NCBI GenBank assembly: GCA_047975265.1
Contig: JBKEDE010000010.1
Coordinates: forward strand, 1 to 64,000
Source: UJ101 sp047975265
Lineage (GTDB): Bacteria > Bacteroidota > Bacteroidia > Flavobacteriales > UJ101
Direction: 5' to 3'
Length of the DNA stretch: 64,000 bases
The position numbers and the translations under genes were made by a program. Positions within the stretch are counted from its first letter, which is position 1, and each line of letters begins with the position of its first letter. The notes beneath the pieces are model-generated. The model saw nothing but the letters and a program-made list of their open reading frames with translations, was not told the origin of the DNA and made no database searches. Below are positions 51,918-59,592 of the stretch, piece by piece.

Positions 51918-53084
51918 TTATTCAAAAGCTGAAATTCCCGTTAGATCCATTCCGGTGATAAGTAAATGAATATCGTGAGTGCCTTCATACGTAATGACTG
52001 ATTCCAAATTCATCATATGACGCATCATAGGGTAATCTCCAACAATCCCCATCGCACCTAAGATCTGACGAGATTCACGAGCTATTTTTAATGCCATATC
52101 TACATTGTTACGCTTAGCCATTGAAATTTGAGCAGGAGTAGCTTTACCCTCATTTTTTAGCGTACCCAAACGCCAAGAAAGTAATTGGGCTTTTGTAATT
52201 TCTGTTGAAAATTCAGCTAATTTTCTTTGTTGTAATTGATAAGAAGCAATGGGTTTTCCAAACTGATTACGCTGTAAACTATATTCTAAAGCAGTCTCAA
52301 AACAGTGAATGGCAGCTCCGATAACACCCCAACTGATTCCATATCGAGCGGAATTTAAACAAGAGAGCGGTCCGCGTAAACTAGTTACTTTAGGCAATAC
52401 ATTTTCTTTAGGAATTTTTACATTTTCAAAAACCAATTCACCGGTTTGAGAAGCACGTAAAGACCATTTATTAAGAGTCTCAAGTGTTGAAAATCCTTCC
52501 ATACCTCGCTCTACGATAACGCCTCGTGTTTTTCCTCTTTCATCTTTTGCCCAAACAACGGCAATGTCAGCAATCGGTGAATTGGTAATCCACATTTTAG
52601 CACCGTTTAAAAGATAGTAACTTCCTTTATCTATAATTCGAGTTTCCATTCCTGAAGGATTAGAACCATGATTGGGTTCTGTTAATCCAAAACAACCAAC
52701 CATTTTTCCGGAAGCCAATTGGGGCAAATATTGGGTCTTTTGTTCTTCACTTCCAAAAGTATAAATAGGATACATAACCAATGAAGATTGTACAGAAGCC
52801 GTAGAGCGAATCGCCGAATCGCCCCGTTCTAATTCTTGCATAATAAGCCCATACGAAATTTGGTCTAATCCCAGACCACCGTACTGCTCAGGAATGTAAC
52901 AACCCAAAGCACCTATCCCACCCAGTTTTTCAAATAATCCATCAATCGGTTGGTGTTTTTGTGTAGCTTCATCTATATAAGGGATAATTTCTTTATCGAC
53001 CCATTTGTGAGTAGATTGCTGTATTAATCGGTGTTCTTCTGATAATAAATCATGTATTAAATAATAATCGGTTTTAGGCGTCAT
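51918..53084 (-). CDS. gcdH: Acyl-CoA dehydrogenase, glutaryl-CoA dehydrogenase type
   Basis: A 388-residue FAD enzyme. The segment STASVQSSLVMYPIY is characteristic of glutaryl-CoA dehydrogenases (which oxidise and decarboxylate glutaryl-CoA to crotonyl-CoA). Others are FGLTEPNHGSNPSGME, the FAD-binding WITNSPIADI, and the catalytic Glu in TYEGTHDIHLLITG. It is transcribed divergently from the ALDH7 gene with a 127-base gap, and together these are steps of lysine degradation. Substrate preference is inferred. Confidence 0.85.
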   Translation of the reverse strand: MTPKTDYYLIHDLLSEEHRLIQQSTHKWVDKEIIPYIDEATQKHQPIDGLFEKLGGIGALGCYIPEQYGGLGLDQISYGLIMQELERGDSAIRSTASVQSSLVMYPIYTFGSEEQKTQYLPQLASGKMVGCFGLTEPNHGSNPSGMETRIIDKGSYYLLNGAKMWITNSPIADIAVVWAKDERGKTRGVIVERGMEGFSTLETLNKWSLRASQTGELVFENVKIPKENVLPKVTSLRGPLSCLNSARYGISWGVIGAAIHCFETALEYSLQRNQFGKPIASYQLQQRKLAEFSTEITKAQLLSWRLGTLKNEGKATPAQISMAKRNNVDMALKIARESRQILGAMGIVGDYPMMRHMMNLESVITYEGTHDIHLLITGMDLTGISAFE

Positions 53085-53217
53085 AATAATTTTAAAATAT
53101 TATTTTTCTAAAAATACAGACTTTTTTATTAATCGCATAATTTAAACGTGTTCTTTTTAAGAATATTTAAAAATAATTTGTAAATTAAGCTCGCAAAAAG
53201 TAAAAAACAAAATGATA

Positions 53218-54771
53218 ATGGCAACAATAGCTAAAGAATTTGGAATAAAAGAAGCCTTACAAACTTTAGGAATAAAAAAGATTAATCAAGGAACATCAAC
53301 CGGAAATCAGTGGTTTTCGACTGATGAAAAAATAGAAAGTTATTCACCCGTAGATGGACAACGGATTGCTTCCGTTACTATAACAACCCAAAAAGAGTAT
53401 GAAAAAGTAATGCAATCAGCTACCAAAGCATTTGAAACATTTAGAATGATACCGGCACCAAAACGAGGTGAAATTGTACGTCAGTTTGGTGAAAAATTAC
53501 GTCAGTATAAAGAACCGTTAGGGAAATTGGTTTCATACGAAATGGGAAAATCATACCAAGAAGGATTGGGTGAGGTTCAAGAAATGATTGATATTTGTGA
53601 TTTTGCAGTTGGTTTATCACGCCAATTACATGGATTCACCATGCACTCAGAACGTTTTGGACATCGTATGTATGAACAATATCATCCGCTTGGGGTTGTA
53701 GGTATTATTTCAGCATTTAACTTTCCGGTTGCCGTTTGGTCATGGAATACGGCTTTGGCATGGATTTGCGGAGATGTTTGTATTTGGAAACCATCAGAAA
53801 AAACGCCTTTATGCAGTGTGGCTTGTCAAAATATTATCACTCAAGTTTTAAAAGAAAATAACCTGCCGGAAGGAATTTCATGTTTGATAAATGGTGATTA
53901 TACGGTAGGCGAGTTCATGACAAAGGATTCACGTATTCCTCTGATTTCAGCTATCGGTTCTACTCGAATGGGAAAAATAGTGGCTCAAGAAGTAGCTGGA
54001 CGTTTAGGAAAATCTTTATTGGAATTAGGAGGAAATAATGCCATAATTGTTACACCGGATGCTGATATTAAAATGACCGTAATTGGTGCTGTATTTGGAG
54101 CTGTGGGAACGGCAGGACAACGGTGCACTTCTACACGTAGATTAATTATTCATGAAAGCATCTACAAACAAGTTAAAAAGGCTGTGGCAGATGCTTACAA
54201 ACAATTGCGAATTGGAAATCCGTTAGACCAAAACAATCATGTTGGACCTCTTATTGATGCTGATGCTGTAGCTATGTACAACAAAGCGTTGGAAAAAGTC
54301 GTTGCTGAAGGAGGTGCTTTAATTGTTGAAGGAGGAGTATTGTCGGGTGAGGGCTACGAAAGTGGTTGCTATGTAAAACCGGCTATTGCCGAAGCCAAAA
54401 ACAAATTTGAAATTGTACAGCACGAAACGTTTGCCCCAATTTTATATTTATTGAAATACAACGGAGATATTACCCAAGCCATAGAAATTCAAAATAGTGT
54501 TACGCAAGGATTGTCATCGGCTATTATGACAAATAATTTATGCGAAGCCGAAGCATTTTTGTCGCATGCCGGTTCTGATTGTGGAATTGCCAATGTAAAT
54601 ATCGGAACCTCAGGGGCCGAAATTGGCGGTGCTTTTGGAGGAGAGAAAGAAACAGGAGGAGGTCGTGAATCAGGATCAGATGCATGGAAAGTATATATGC
54701 GTCGTCAAACGAACACCATCAATTATACAACGGATTTGCCTTTGGCTCAAGGAATTAAATTTGATTTATAA
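53218..54771 (+). CDS. amaB: Aldehyde dehydrogenase, ALDH7 (aminoadipate semialdehyde) type
   Basis: A 517-residue NAD-dependent dehydrogenase. The catalytic Cys lies in TAGQRCTSTRRL (about residue 303), and the ALDH7 hallmarks are KIESYSPVDGQ, SWNTALAWICGDVCIWKPSE, LLELGGNNAI and the C-terminal GGEKETGGGRESGSDAWK. ALDH7 enzymes oxidise alpha-aminoadipate semialdehyde / piperideine-6-carboxylate in lysine catabolism. The ATG at 53218 (MATIAKEFGIKEAL) was preferred over the ATG two codons earlier. The divergent neighbour is gcdH. Confidence 0.88.
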   Translation: MATIAKEFGIKEALQTLGIKKINQGTSTGNQWFSTDEKIESYSPVDGQRIASVTITTQKEYEKVMQSATKAFETFRMIPAPKRGEIVRQFGEKLRQYKEPLGKLVSYEMGKSYQEGLGEVQEMIDICDFAVGLSRQLHGFTMHSERFGHRMYEQYHPLGVVGIISAFNFPVAVWSWNTALAWICGDVCIWKPSEKTPLCSVACQNIITQVLKENNLPEGISCLINGDYTVGEFMTKDSRIPLISAIGSTRMGKIVAQEVAGRLGKSLLELGGNNAIIVTPDADIKMTVIGAVFGAVGTAGQRCTSTRRLIIHESIYKQVKKAVADAYKQLRIGNPLDQNNHVGPLIDADAVAMYNKALEKVVAEGGALIVEGGVLSGEGYESGCYVKPAIAEAKNKFEIVQHETFAPILYLLKYNGDITQAIEIQNSVTQGLSSAIMTNNLCEAEAFLSHAGSDCGIANVNIGTSGAEIGGAFGGEKETGGGRESGSDAWKVYMRRQTNTINYTTDLPLAQGIKFDL

Positions 54772-54776
54772 AAATG

Positions 54777-54869
54777 CTACTTTAAATAACCGTCTGTTTT
54801 ATAAAAAAATTTATGTGCCATATATTCTTGGCTGAAGCCCTTTAGTTCACAGTATTTTTTATATTTCAT
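54777..54869 (-). CDS. Tiny ORF, 30 residues, possible gene or gene remnant
   Basis: An ATG-started frame on the minus strand encodes a mixed polar/aromatic peptide beginning MKYKKYCELKGF and ending KTDGYLK. The open frame continues upstream of the ATG through FLFTKTGRVFAL, so it may be the tail of a decayed gene. Nothing was recognised. Its opposite strand is part of another open frame that ends in a DGGG peptide. Confidence 0.3.
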   Translation of the reverse strand: MKYKKYCELKGFSQEYMAHKFFYKTDGYLK

Positions 54870-54899
54870 TAGAGCAAAAACTCTTCCCGTTTTTGTAAA

Positions 54900-55035
54900 C
54901 AAGAAAATTACACAAAGAGAAGTTGATGGAGGAGGATTTGGTCCTTTTATGATGGGATTACGAATTGTGTTATCTACTCTTAATTTTACAGAGAAAAGTA
55001 TCGAACATTTTTTCTTTATTTTACTACAGTTATGA
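54900..55035 (+). pseudogene. Possible degenerate double-glycine leader peptide
   Basis: The frame reads KITQREVDGGGFGPFMM and ends about 30 residues later in HFFFILLQL. The REVDGGG step looks like the processing site of double-glycine leader peptides, and an intact-looking leader peptide lies 260 bases downstream. No start codon is found at the right distance, so it may be a remnant, or chance. Confidence 0.3.
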
Positions 55036-55156
55036 GAAATATTATTTTATTTCAAGAAAAATCACTACCTTTCAAAAAGAAGAGATAAACCTTATCTAGG
55101 TAAAATAATTATGTAATGGTCAATTTTAATTAAATAATAAATTAAAAATTAAACTT

Positions 55157-55285
55157 ATGATATTCGTTCTTGTATTATTTTTAGTGTTCGATATTGCTTT
55201 GTATTTTTATTTAAAAAACAAGTACAATTGCAAATGGTTTGAGGTAAGAAAAATAATGACTTTTTGGATCAAAGAATTTGGATAA
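55157..55285 (+). CDS. Small single-segment membrane peptide, 42 residues
   Basis: The ORF starts ATG at 55157 with a hydrophobic N-terminus (MIFVLVLFLVFDIALYFYL) and a polar, basic second half (KNKYNCKWFEVRKI) ending WIKEFG. It is too short for most ORF callers. It lies seven bases before the double-glycine peptide start, which suggests a shared message. It could be an immunity or accessory peptide; this is inference. Confidence 0.45.
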   Translation: MIFVLVLFLVFDIALYFYLKNKYNCKWFEVRKIMTFWIKEFG

Positions 55286-55292
55286 AGTAGTT

Positions 55293-55394
55293 ATGAATTT
55301 AGAAAGTTTAAACGTACAGGAGTTACCTGTTAAAGAACAAATGGAAATTGATGGAGGGTGTGAACCAGTCAAGATTTTCATAAAAATCCTGTAA
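55293..55394 (+). CDS. Double-glycine leader peptide (bacteriocin-like precursor), core possibly frameshifted
   Basis: A 33-residue ORF with a leader of 22 residues: MNLESLNVQEL at the start and EIDGG at residues 18-22, matching the conserved Leu/Glu spacing and Gly-Gly cleavage site of peptides exported by C39-peptidase ABC transporters. The core in this frame is only CEPVKIFIKIL. One extra base in the T-run near 55377 would open a longer core through HKNPVTGLFECVRAIYHALFH to a stop at 55444, giving a two-Cys peptide of about 28 residues. No C39 transporter gene lies in the window. Confidence 0.55.
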   Translation: MNLESLNVQELPVKEQMEIDGGCEPVKIFIKIL

Positions 55395-55449
55395 CGGGTT
55401 TGTTTGAGTGCGTGAGAGCAATATATCATGCTCTTTTCCATTAGGAACT

Positions 55450-55484
55450 ATAAACAGGTTTTACTTATAGTAAAACCTGTTTAT
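55450..55484. terminator. 15-bp perfect hairpin
   Basis: Perfect arms 55450-55464 and 55470-55484 with a 5-base loop. It follows the double-glycine peptide and precedes the next ATG by 13 bases. No T-run follows on the plus strand, so it may end transcription weakly or act as an RNA structure. A 17-base part of one arm also occurs near position 244. Confidence 0.55.
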
Positions 55485-55497
55485 CAAAATAAAAAAT

Positions 55498-55791
55498 ATG
55501 TTTCCAAAAAATTTTTATCAAGCTCTTATTATTATTGTTATTGTATTGATAGGGTTTTTTCTCTCATTTTTTTTAAATGACTTTATCTTACATAAAATAT
55601 CTGAAAAATATTCCCTATTAATTTTACATATAATTGCTTGGTTAATTTCCATAACAAGTATAGTTGCCTTAGATTTTATAATTAACAAAAAGAATACTTT
55701 TGTAATACCTAAAAATTCTGATTTTAGAGGAATTATATTTTATATGGTTTTAAGTGCCATTTTTATAACACTAATTATAATTCCCGCATGA
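55498..55791 (+). CDS. Small membrane protein, 97 residues, three or four segments
   Basis: Hydrophobic segments span FYQALIIIVIVLIGFFLSFFL, LLILHIIAWLISITSIVALDF and IIFYMVLSAIFITLIIIPA. The start MFPKNFYQALI resembles the N-terminal end of CPBP-family membrane proteins (bacteriocin-immunity type), but the CPBP catalytic motifs are absent, so this could be a truncated or unrelated protein. It lies next to the double-glycine peptide and overlaps the truB start (ATGA), so translation is coupled to truB. Confidence 0.5.
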   Translation: MFPKNFYQALIIIVIVLIGFFLSFFLNDFILHKISEKYSLLILHIIAWLISITSIVALDFIINKKNTFVIPKNSDFRGIIFYMVLSAIFITLIIIPA

Positions 55792-56489
55792 TACTTGAAC
55801 AATTACAAGAAGGAAAAATAATACTGATTAACAAACCATTGAATTGGACTTCGTTTGACGTTGTCAATAAAATCAGGTGGGAGATTCGTAAAAAATACCG
55901 ATTAAAAAAATTTAAAGTGGGTCATGCCGGAACTTTAGACCCTAAAGCAACAGGGCTTCTTATAATATGCTTAGGAAAAGAAACTAAAAATATCGAAACC
56001 TATCAAGGGCAAAAAAAAGTATATTCCGGAACCATTAAATTAGGAGCAACAACGCCCTCTTACGACACAGAAACAGAAGAAGACCAAATCTTTCCCACCG
56101 AGCATATTACAAACGAATTAATAGAAAAAACAATTCATCGATTTATCGGTTCGATTGAACAATTTCCACCGATTTTTTCAGCTTTAAAAAAAGAGGGAAA
56201 ACGTTTGTACGAATTTGCCCGCTCAGGACAAAAAATCAAAATAGAATCTCGCTTGGTTTATATTGAAGATTTTAAAATCACAAAAAATACCTTGCCTTTT
56301 ATAGATTTTAAAGTTACTTGCAGCAAAGGAACGTACATTCGGTCTTTGGCTCATGATTTTGGAAAATCTTTAAAATCGGGAGGTTATTTAACCGCTTTAA
56401 AACGAGAACAAATTGGAGATTTTAATATAAAAGGCGCTTTTTCTATGGAGAAAGCTATTCAAATTATTCAAGAATCAGGTGATTTTTAG
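55788..56489 (+). CDS. truB: tRNA pseudouridine(55) synthase
   Basis: The enzyme makes pseudouridine 55 in the T loop of tRNAs. The 233-residue protein has the opening GKIILINKPLNWTSFDVVN, the catalytic-Asp motif VGHAGTLDPKATGLL (about residues 44-58), YSGTIKLGATTPSYD, and the C-terminal KGTYIRSLAHDFG. It lacks the PUA domain found in longer forms. Its ATG overlaps the stop of the small membrane gene upstream. Confidence 0.96.
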   Translation: MILEQLQEGKIILINKPLNWTSFDVVNKIRWEIRKKYRLKKFKVGHAGTLDPKATGLLIICLGKETKNIETYQGQKKVYSGTIKLGATTPSYDTETEEDQIFPTEHITNELIEKTIHRFIGSIEQFPPIFSALKKEGKRLYEFARSGQKIKIESRLVYIEDFKITKNTLPFIDFKVTCSKGTYIRSLAHDFGKSLKSGGYLTALKREQIGDFNIKGAFSMEKAIQIIQESGDF

Positions 56490-56535
56490 CCAAATCATTA
56501 TTTTTCTTTACTTTTATAGTATTATAACCCCTTGT

Positions 56536-57204
56536 ATGACTTCTAAGACATTTAAAATATTATCTACCAAAATTTTAGATTTAGAACAAAAACAGTTTTC
56601 CGATAATCTAAACGTATTTTATAAAGATTTCATTTCTATACAATTTCTTGATTTTGAATTACCCAAACAAAACACAGAAGCAACTGTTTTTACAAGTCAA
56701 AATGCAGTAAAAGCCGTTTCTCAAAAAGTTTCATTTATTGAAAATGATATTCTTTGTGTAGGACAGAAAACAGCTTATCTCATTGAAAAGTTGTTTAGCA
56801 AAAAACCTGAAATTATCAGTTCTTCAGCTAAACAATTGGCACAAATTATTTTAAAAGAAAATTATCAAATCCTTACTTTTTTTAATGGAAATTTACGTCG
56901 TCAAGAGTTGCCTCTTTTCTTATTATCAAAAAAGATTGATTTAAAAGAAATTACTGTTTATAAAACCATTCTTACCCCTCATCATATCGTGCAAGAGTTT
57001 GATGGAATACTGTTTTTTAGCCCATCAGGTGTAGAATCTTACCTTAAAAAGAATTTATTTTCTAAAAATACAACTATCTTTGCCATTGGAAACACAACGG
57101 CTGATTTTATTAAACAAAATGGAGGAAAATGTATCATTTCGAAGAAACCGACCATAGAAAGTGTAATAGAAACCGTTAATCAGTATTTTAATAAAAATGA
57201 GTAA
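56536..57204 (+). CDS. hemD: Uroporphyrinogen-III synthase
   Basis: The enzyme closes and inverts hydroxymethylbilane to uroporphyrinogen III. HemD is poorly conserved, so the call leans on pattern and position: two alternating alpha/beta domains with VFTSQNAVKAVS, ILCVGQKTAYLI, LTFFNGNLRRQELP, and the closing GILFFSPSGVESYL and FAIGNTTADFIKQNGG, all typical. The ATG at 56536 was chosen; a GTG at 56479 overlapping truB would add a hydrophobic stretch not expected. It is followed 6 bases later by hemE. Confidence 0.85.
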   Translation: MTSKTFKILSTKILDLEQKQFSDNLNVFYKDFISIQFLDFELPKQNTEATVFTSQNAVKAVSQKVSFIENDILCVGQKTAYLIEKLFSKKPEIISSSAKQLAQIILKENYQILTFFNGNLRRQELPLFLLSKKIDLKEITVYKTILTPHHIVQEFDGILFFSPSGVESYLKKNLFSKNTTIFAIGNTTADFIKQNGGKCIISKKPTIESVIETVNQYFNKNE

Positions 57205-57210
57205 ATTTTC

Positions 57211-58233
57211 ATGACTTATAAAAACGATTTATTTCTACGTGCATTAAATGGTGAATCTTTAGAACGTCCTCCCGTATGGATGATGCGTCAAGCGGGGCGG
57301 TATTTACCTGATTTTATGAAATTAAAGGAAAAATACGATTTTTTTACACGTTGTCGTACGCCTGAATTGGCTACAGAAATTACTGTAATGCCCATCCGTC
57401 AAATAGGAACAGATGCTGCTATATTATTTTCAGATATTTTGGTAGTTCCTCAAGCCATGAATATTGATGTAGAAATGAAACCGGGCGTTGGACCATGGGT
57501 TCCCAATCCTATTCGTTCTCAAAAAGATGTTGATCAGGTAATAGTTCCTGATATAGAGGAAACATTAGGGTACGTTTTAGAAGCTATTAAAATGACCAAA
57601 CAAGAACTTAACGGAGAAGTTCCCCTAATTGGTTTCGCAGGCTCTCCTTGGACGGTTTTTTGTTATGCTGTTGAAGGAAAGGGCTCTAAAACATTTGATA
57701 TTGCCAAAGGATTCTGCTTTCAAGAGCGAGAAGTTGCACACCAATTATTACAAAAATTTGCAGATACTTCTATCAAGTATTTATTAAAAAAAGTAGAAGC
57801 AGGGTGCGATGTTATTCAAATTTTTGACAGTTGGGGCGGATTATTGTCTCCACAAGATTATATGGAATTTTCTTGGTCTTATATTAATCAGATTGTAGAA
57901 GCTGTCAGTGAAAAAGCAAAAGTAATTGTTTTTGCCAAAGGCTGTTGGTTTGCTATGGAAGAAATGGCGAAGTCCAAAGTTTCCGGATTAGGTGTTGATT
58001 GGACTTTAACGCCTCAGTTAGCACGCAAAATGACAGGAGGCACAATTACTTTACAGGGTAATTTTGACCCGGCAGCTCTATTAGCCCCTGTTCCCGAAAT
58101 ACAAAAACGCGTTAAAAATATGATTGATGCTTTCGGTAAAGATCGGTATATTGCAAATTTAGGACATGGTATTTTACCTAATATACCTGTAGCTCATGCC
58201 AAAGCTTTTGTAGAGGCTGTTAAAAATTATTAA
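57211..58233 (+). CDS. hemE: Uroporphyrinogen decarboxylase
   Basis: The enzyme removes four carboxyl groups from uroporphyrinogen III to make coproporphyrinogen III. The 340-residue protein has the N-terminal signature PPVWMMRQAGRYLP (with the substrate Arg), RTPELATEITVMPIR, ILFSDILVVPQAM, the IQIFDSWGG motif and a C-terminal IANLGHGILPN. It directly follows hemD, as expected for a heme unit. No other heme genes are in the window. Confidence 0.97.
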   Translation: MTYKNDLFLRALNGESLERPPVWMMRQAGRYLPDFMKLKEKYDFFTRCRTPELATEITVMPIRQIGTDAAILFSDILVVPQAMNIDVEMKPGVGPWVPNPIRSQKDVDQVIVPDIEETLGYVLEAIKMTKQELNGEVPLIGFAGSPWTVFCYAVEGKGSKTFDIAKGFCFQEREVAHQLLQKFADTSIKYLLKKVEAGCDVIQIFDSWGGLLSPQDYMEFSWSYINQIVEAVSEKAKVIVFAKGCWFAMEEMAKSKVSGLGVDWTLTPQLARKMTGGTITLQGNFDPAALLAPVPEIQKRVKNMIDAFGKDRYIANLGHGILPNIPVAHAKAFVEAVKNY

Positions 58234-58302
58234 GTTTGGAGTTGCTATTTATTAAAATATCTTTCTTGATTTCAAATATTTATTATAAAGCCTTTATTTT
58301 AT

Positions 58303-58310
58303 TATCTTTG
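58303..58310 (+). promoter_or_regulatory. lldD promoter, -7 box TATCTTTG
   Basis: A TAnnTTTG match 18 bases before the lldD ATG. No -33 TTTG is visible at the usual distance. Confidence 0.45.
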
Positions 58311-58328
58311 TGATATACAAGTATAAAT

Positions 58329-59483
58329 ATGAGTAAATCAGTTAAACATTGTTATTCCATTACAGATTTAAGGAATTTAGCTCAAAAAAAATTACCAAAA
58401 GTAATGTTTGATTATATAGAAGGCAGTGCTGAAGATGAGCAGACAGCACAGTGGAACGTAAATGCCTTTGAAAAATATGAATTTATACCCAGAGTATTAA
58501 AAAACGTTGAAAATATAGATCTATCGACAAACCTACAAAATATAAAACTAAATATTCCCATTATAAGTGCTCCTACGGGTATGTCCAGAATGTTTCATCA
58601 TGAAGGAGAGCGTGCTGTGGCAAAAGCTAGTTTTAATGTAGGAACAGCTTATTCTCTTTCTACAGTGGGCACTACTTCTATAGAAGAAATAGCAACCTTA
58701 GGCAACGGTATTAAGTTTTTTCAGATATATGTATGGAAAAATAAAAAAATGGTGCAAGATTTTATACAAAGATGCAAGCAATGTGATTATGATGGTTTAA
58801 TGTTAGCGGTAGATTCACCCGTATTAGGCAAAAGAGAAAGAGATTTACGTAATGGACACGGCAGACCAAAAACATTGAGATTAAATGTAGCTAAGGGGGC
58901 TTTAACACGTCCAAGCTGGTTGTACAATTATTTAAGCAAGCCAAAGTGGCTTATGGCAAATATGATAAATCATATGCCTTATGGTGCAGATGCCAAGAAA
59001 ATAATAGACGATGTTAATAATCAATTTCGTGCAGATGTTACTTGGAAAGATGTACAGCAAATGATGGAGCAATGGCAGGGTACTTTTATATTAAAAGGAA
59101 TACAAAGTGTAGAGGATGCTGTTAAAGCTGTAGAAATAGGTGTTTCAGGCATAGTGCTTTCAAATCATGGAGGCAGGCAGTTAGATGGAGCTCCTGCAGC
59201 ATTGGATATTTTACCCGAAGTAGTAGAGGCTGTGGGTGATAAAGTAGATATAATAATAGACGGAGGCATAAAACGAGGAAGCGATGTTATAAAAGCGATA
59301 GCCTTAGGAGCTAAGGCCGTTTTAATAGGCAGAGCCTACTTATATGGTTTGGCTGCAGGTGGCGAAAAAGGAGTGGACAGAGCCTTCCAAATTTTAACAG
59401 ATGAAATGAAACGCACTATGCAGTTGATAGGTTGTAAGTCTATTGCTGAGCTAAATACCAAATATGTTAGAAGAATACACTAA
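58329..59483 (+). CDS. lldD: FMN-dependent L-lactate dehydrogenase / alpha-hydroxyacid oxidase
   Basis: A 384-residue TIM-barrel flavoenzyme that oxidises L-lactate or a related 2-hydroxyacid to the keto acid. Visible are the opening YSITDLRNLAQKKLPKVMFD, YIEGSAEDEQT, the substrate-binding ISAPTGMSRMFH, LAVDSPVLGKRERDLRNG and the catalytic SNHGGRQLDGAPA (His near residue 280), then IIDGGIKRGSDVIKAIALGA. Length fits membrane-associated LldD. It has its own -7 box and stands alone. Confidence 0.9.
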   Translation: MSKSVKHCYSITDLRNLAQKKLPKVMFDYIEGSAEDEQTAQWNVNAFEKYEFIPRVLKNVENIDLSTNLQNIKLNIPIISAPTGMSRMFHHEGERAVAKASFNVGTAYSLSTVGTTSIEEIATLGNGIKFFQIYVWKNKKMVQDFIQRCKQCDYDGLMLAVDSPVLGKRERDLRNGHGRPKTLRLNVAKGALTRPSWLYNYLSKPKWLMANMINHMPYGADAKKIIDDVNNQFRADVTWKDVQQMMEQWQGTFILKGIQSVEDAVKAVEIGVSGIVLSNHGGRQLDGAPAALDILPEVVEAVGDKVDIIIDGGIKRGSDVIKAIALGAKAVLIGRAYLYGLAAGGEKGVDRAFQILTDEMKRTMQLIGCKSIAELNTKYVRRIH

Positions 59484-59592
59484 ATATAGGTATTGTTAAT
59501 TTATATTCTATTCAGTGCGAACCATGTATTGATTTTTAGTAAGATATTATTCGAATAAAAAGAGATTTATTAATTCAACAATTGTTTTTTCA

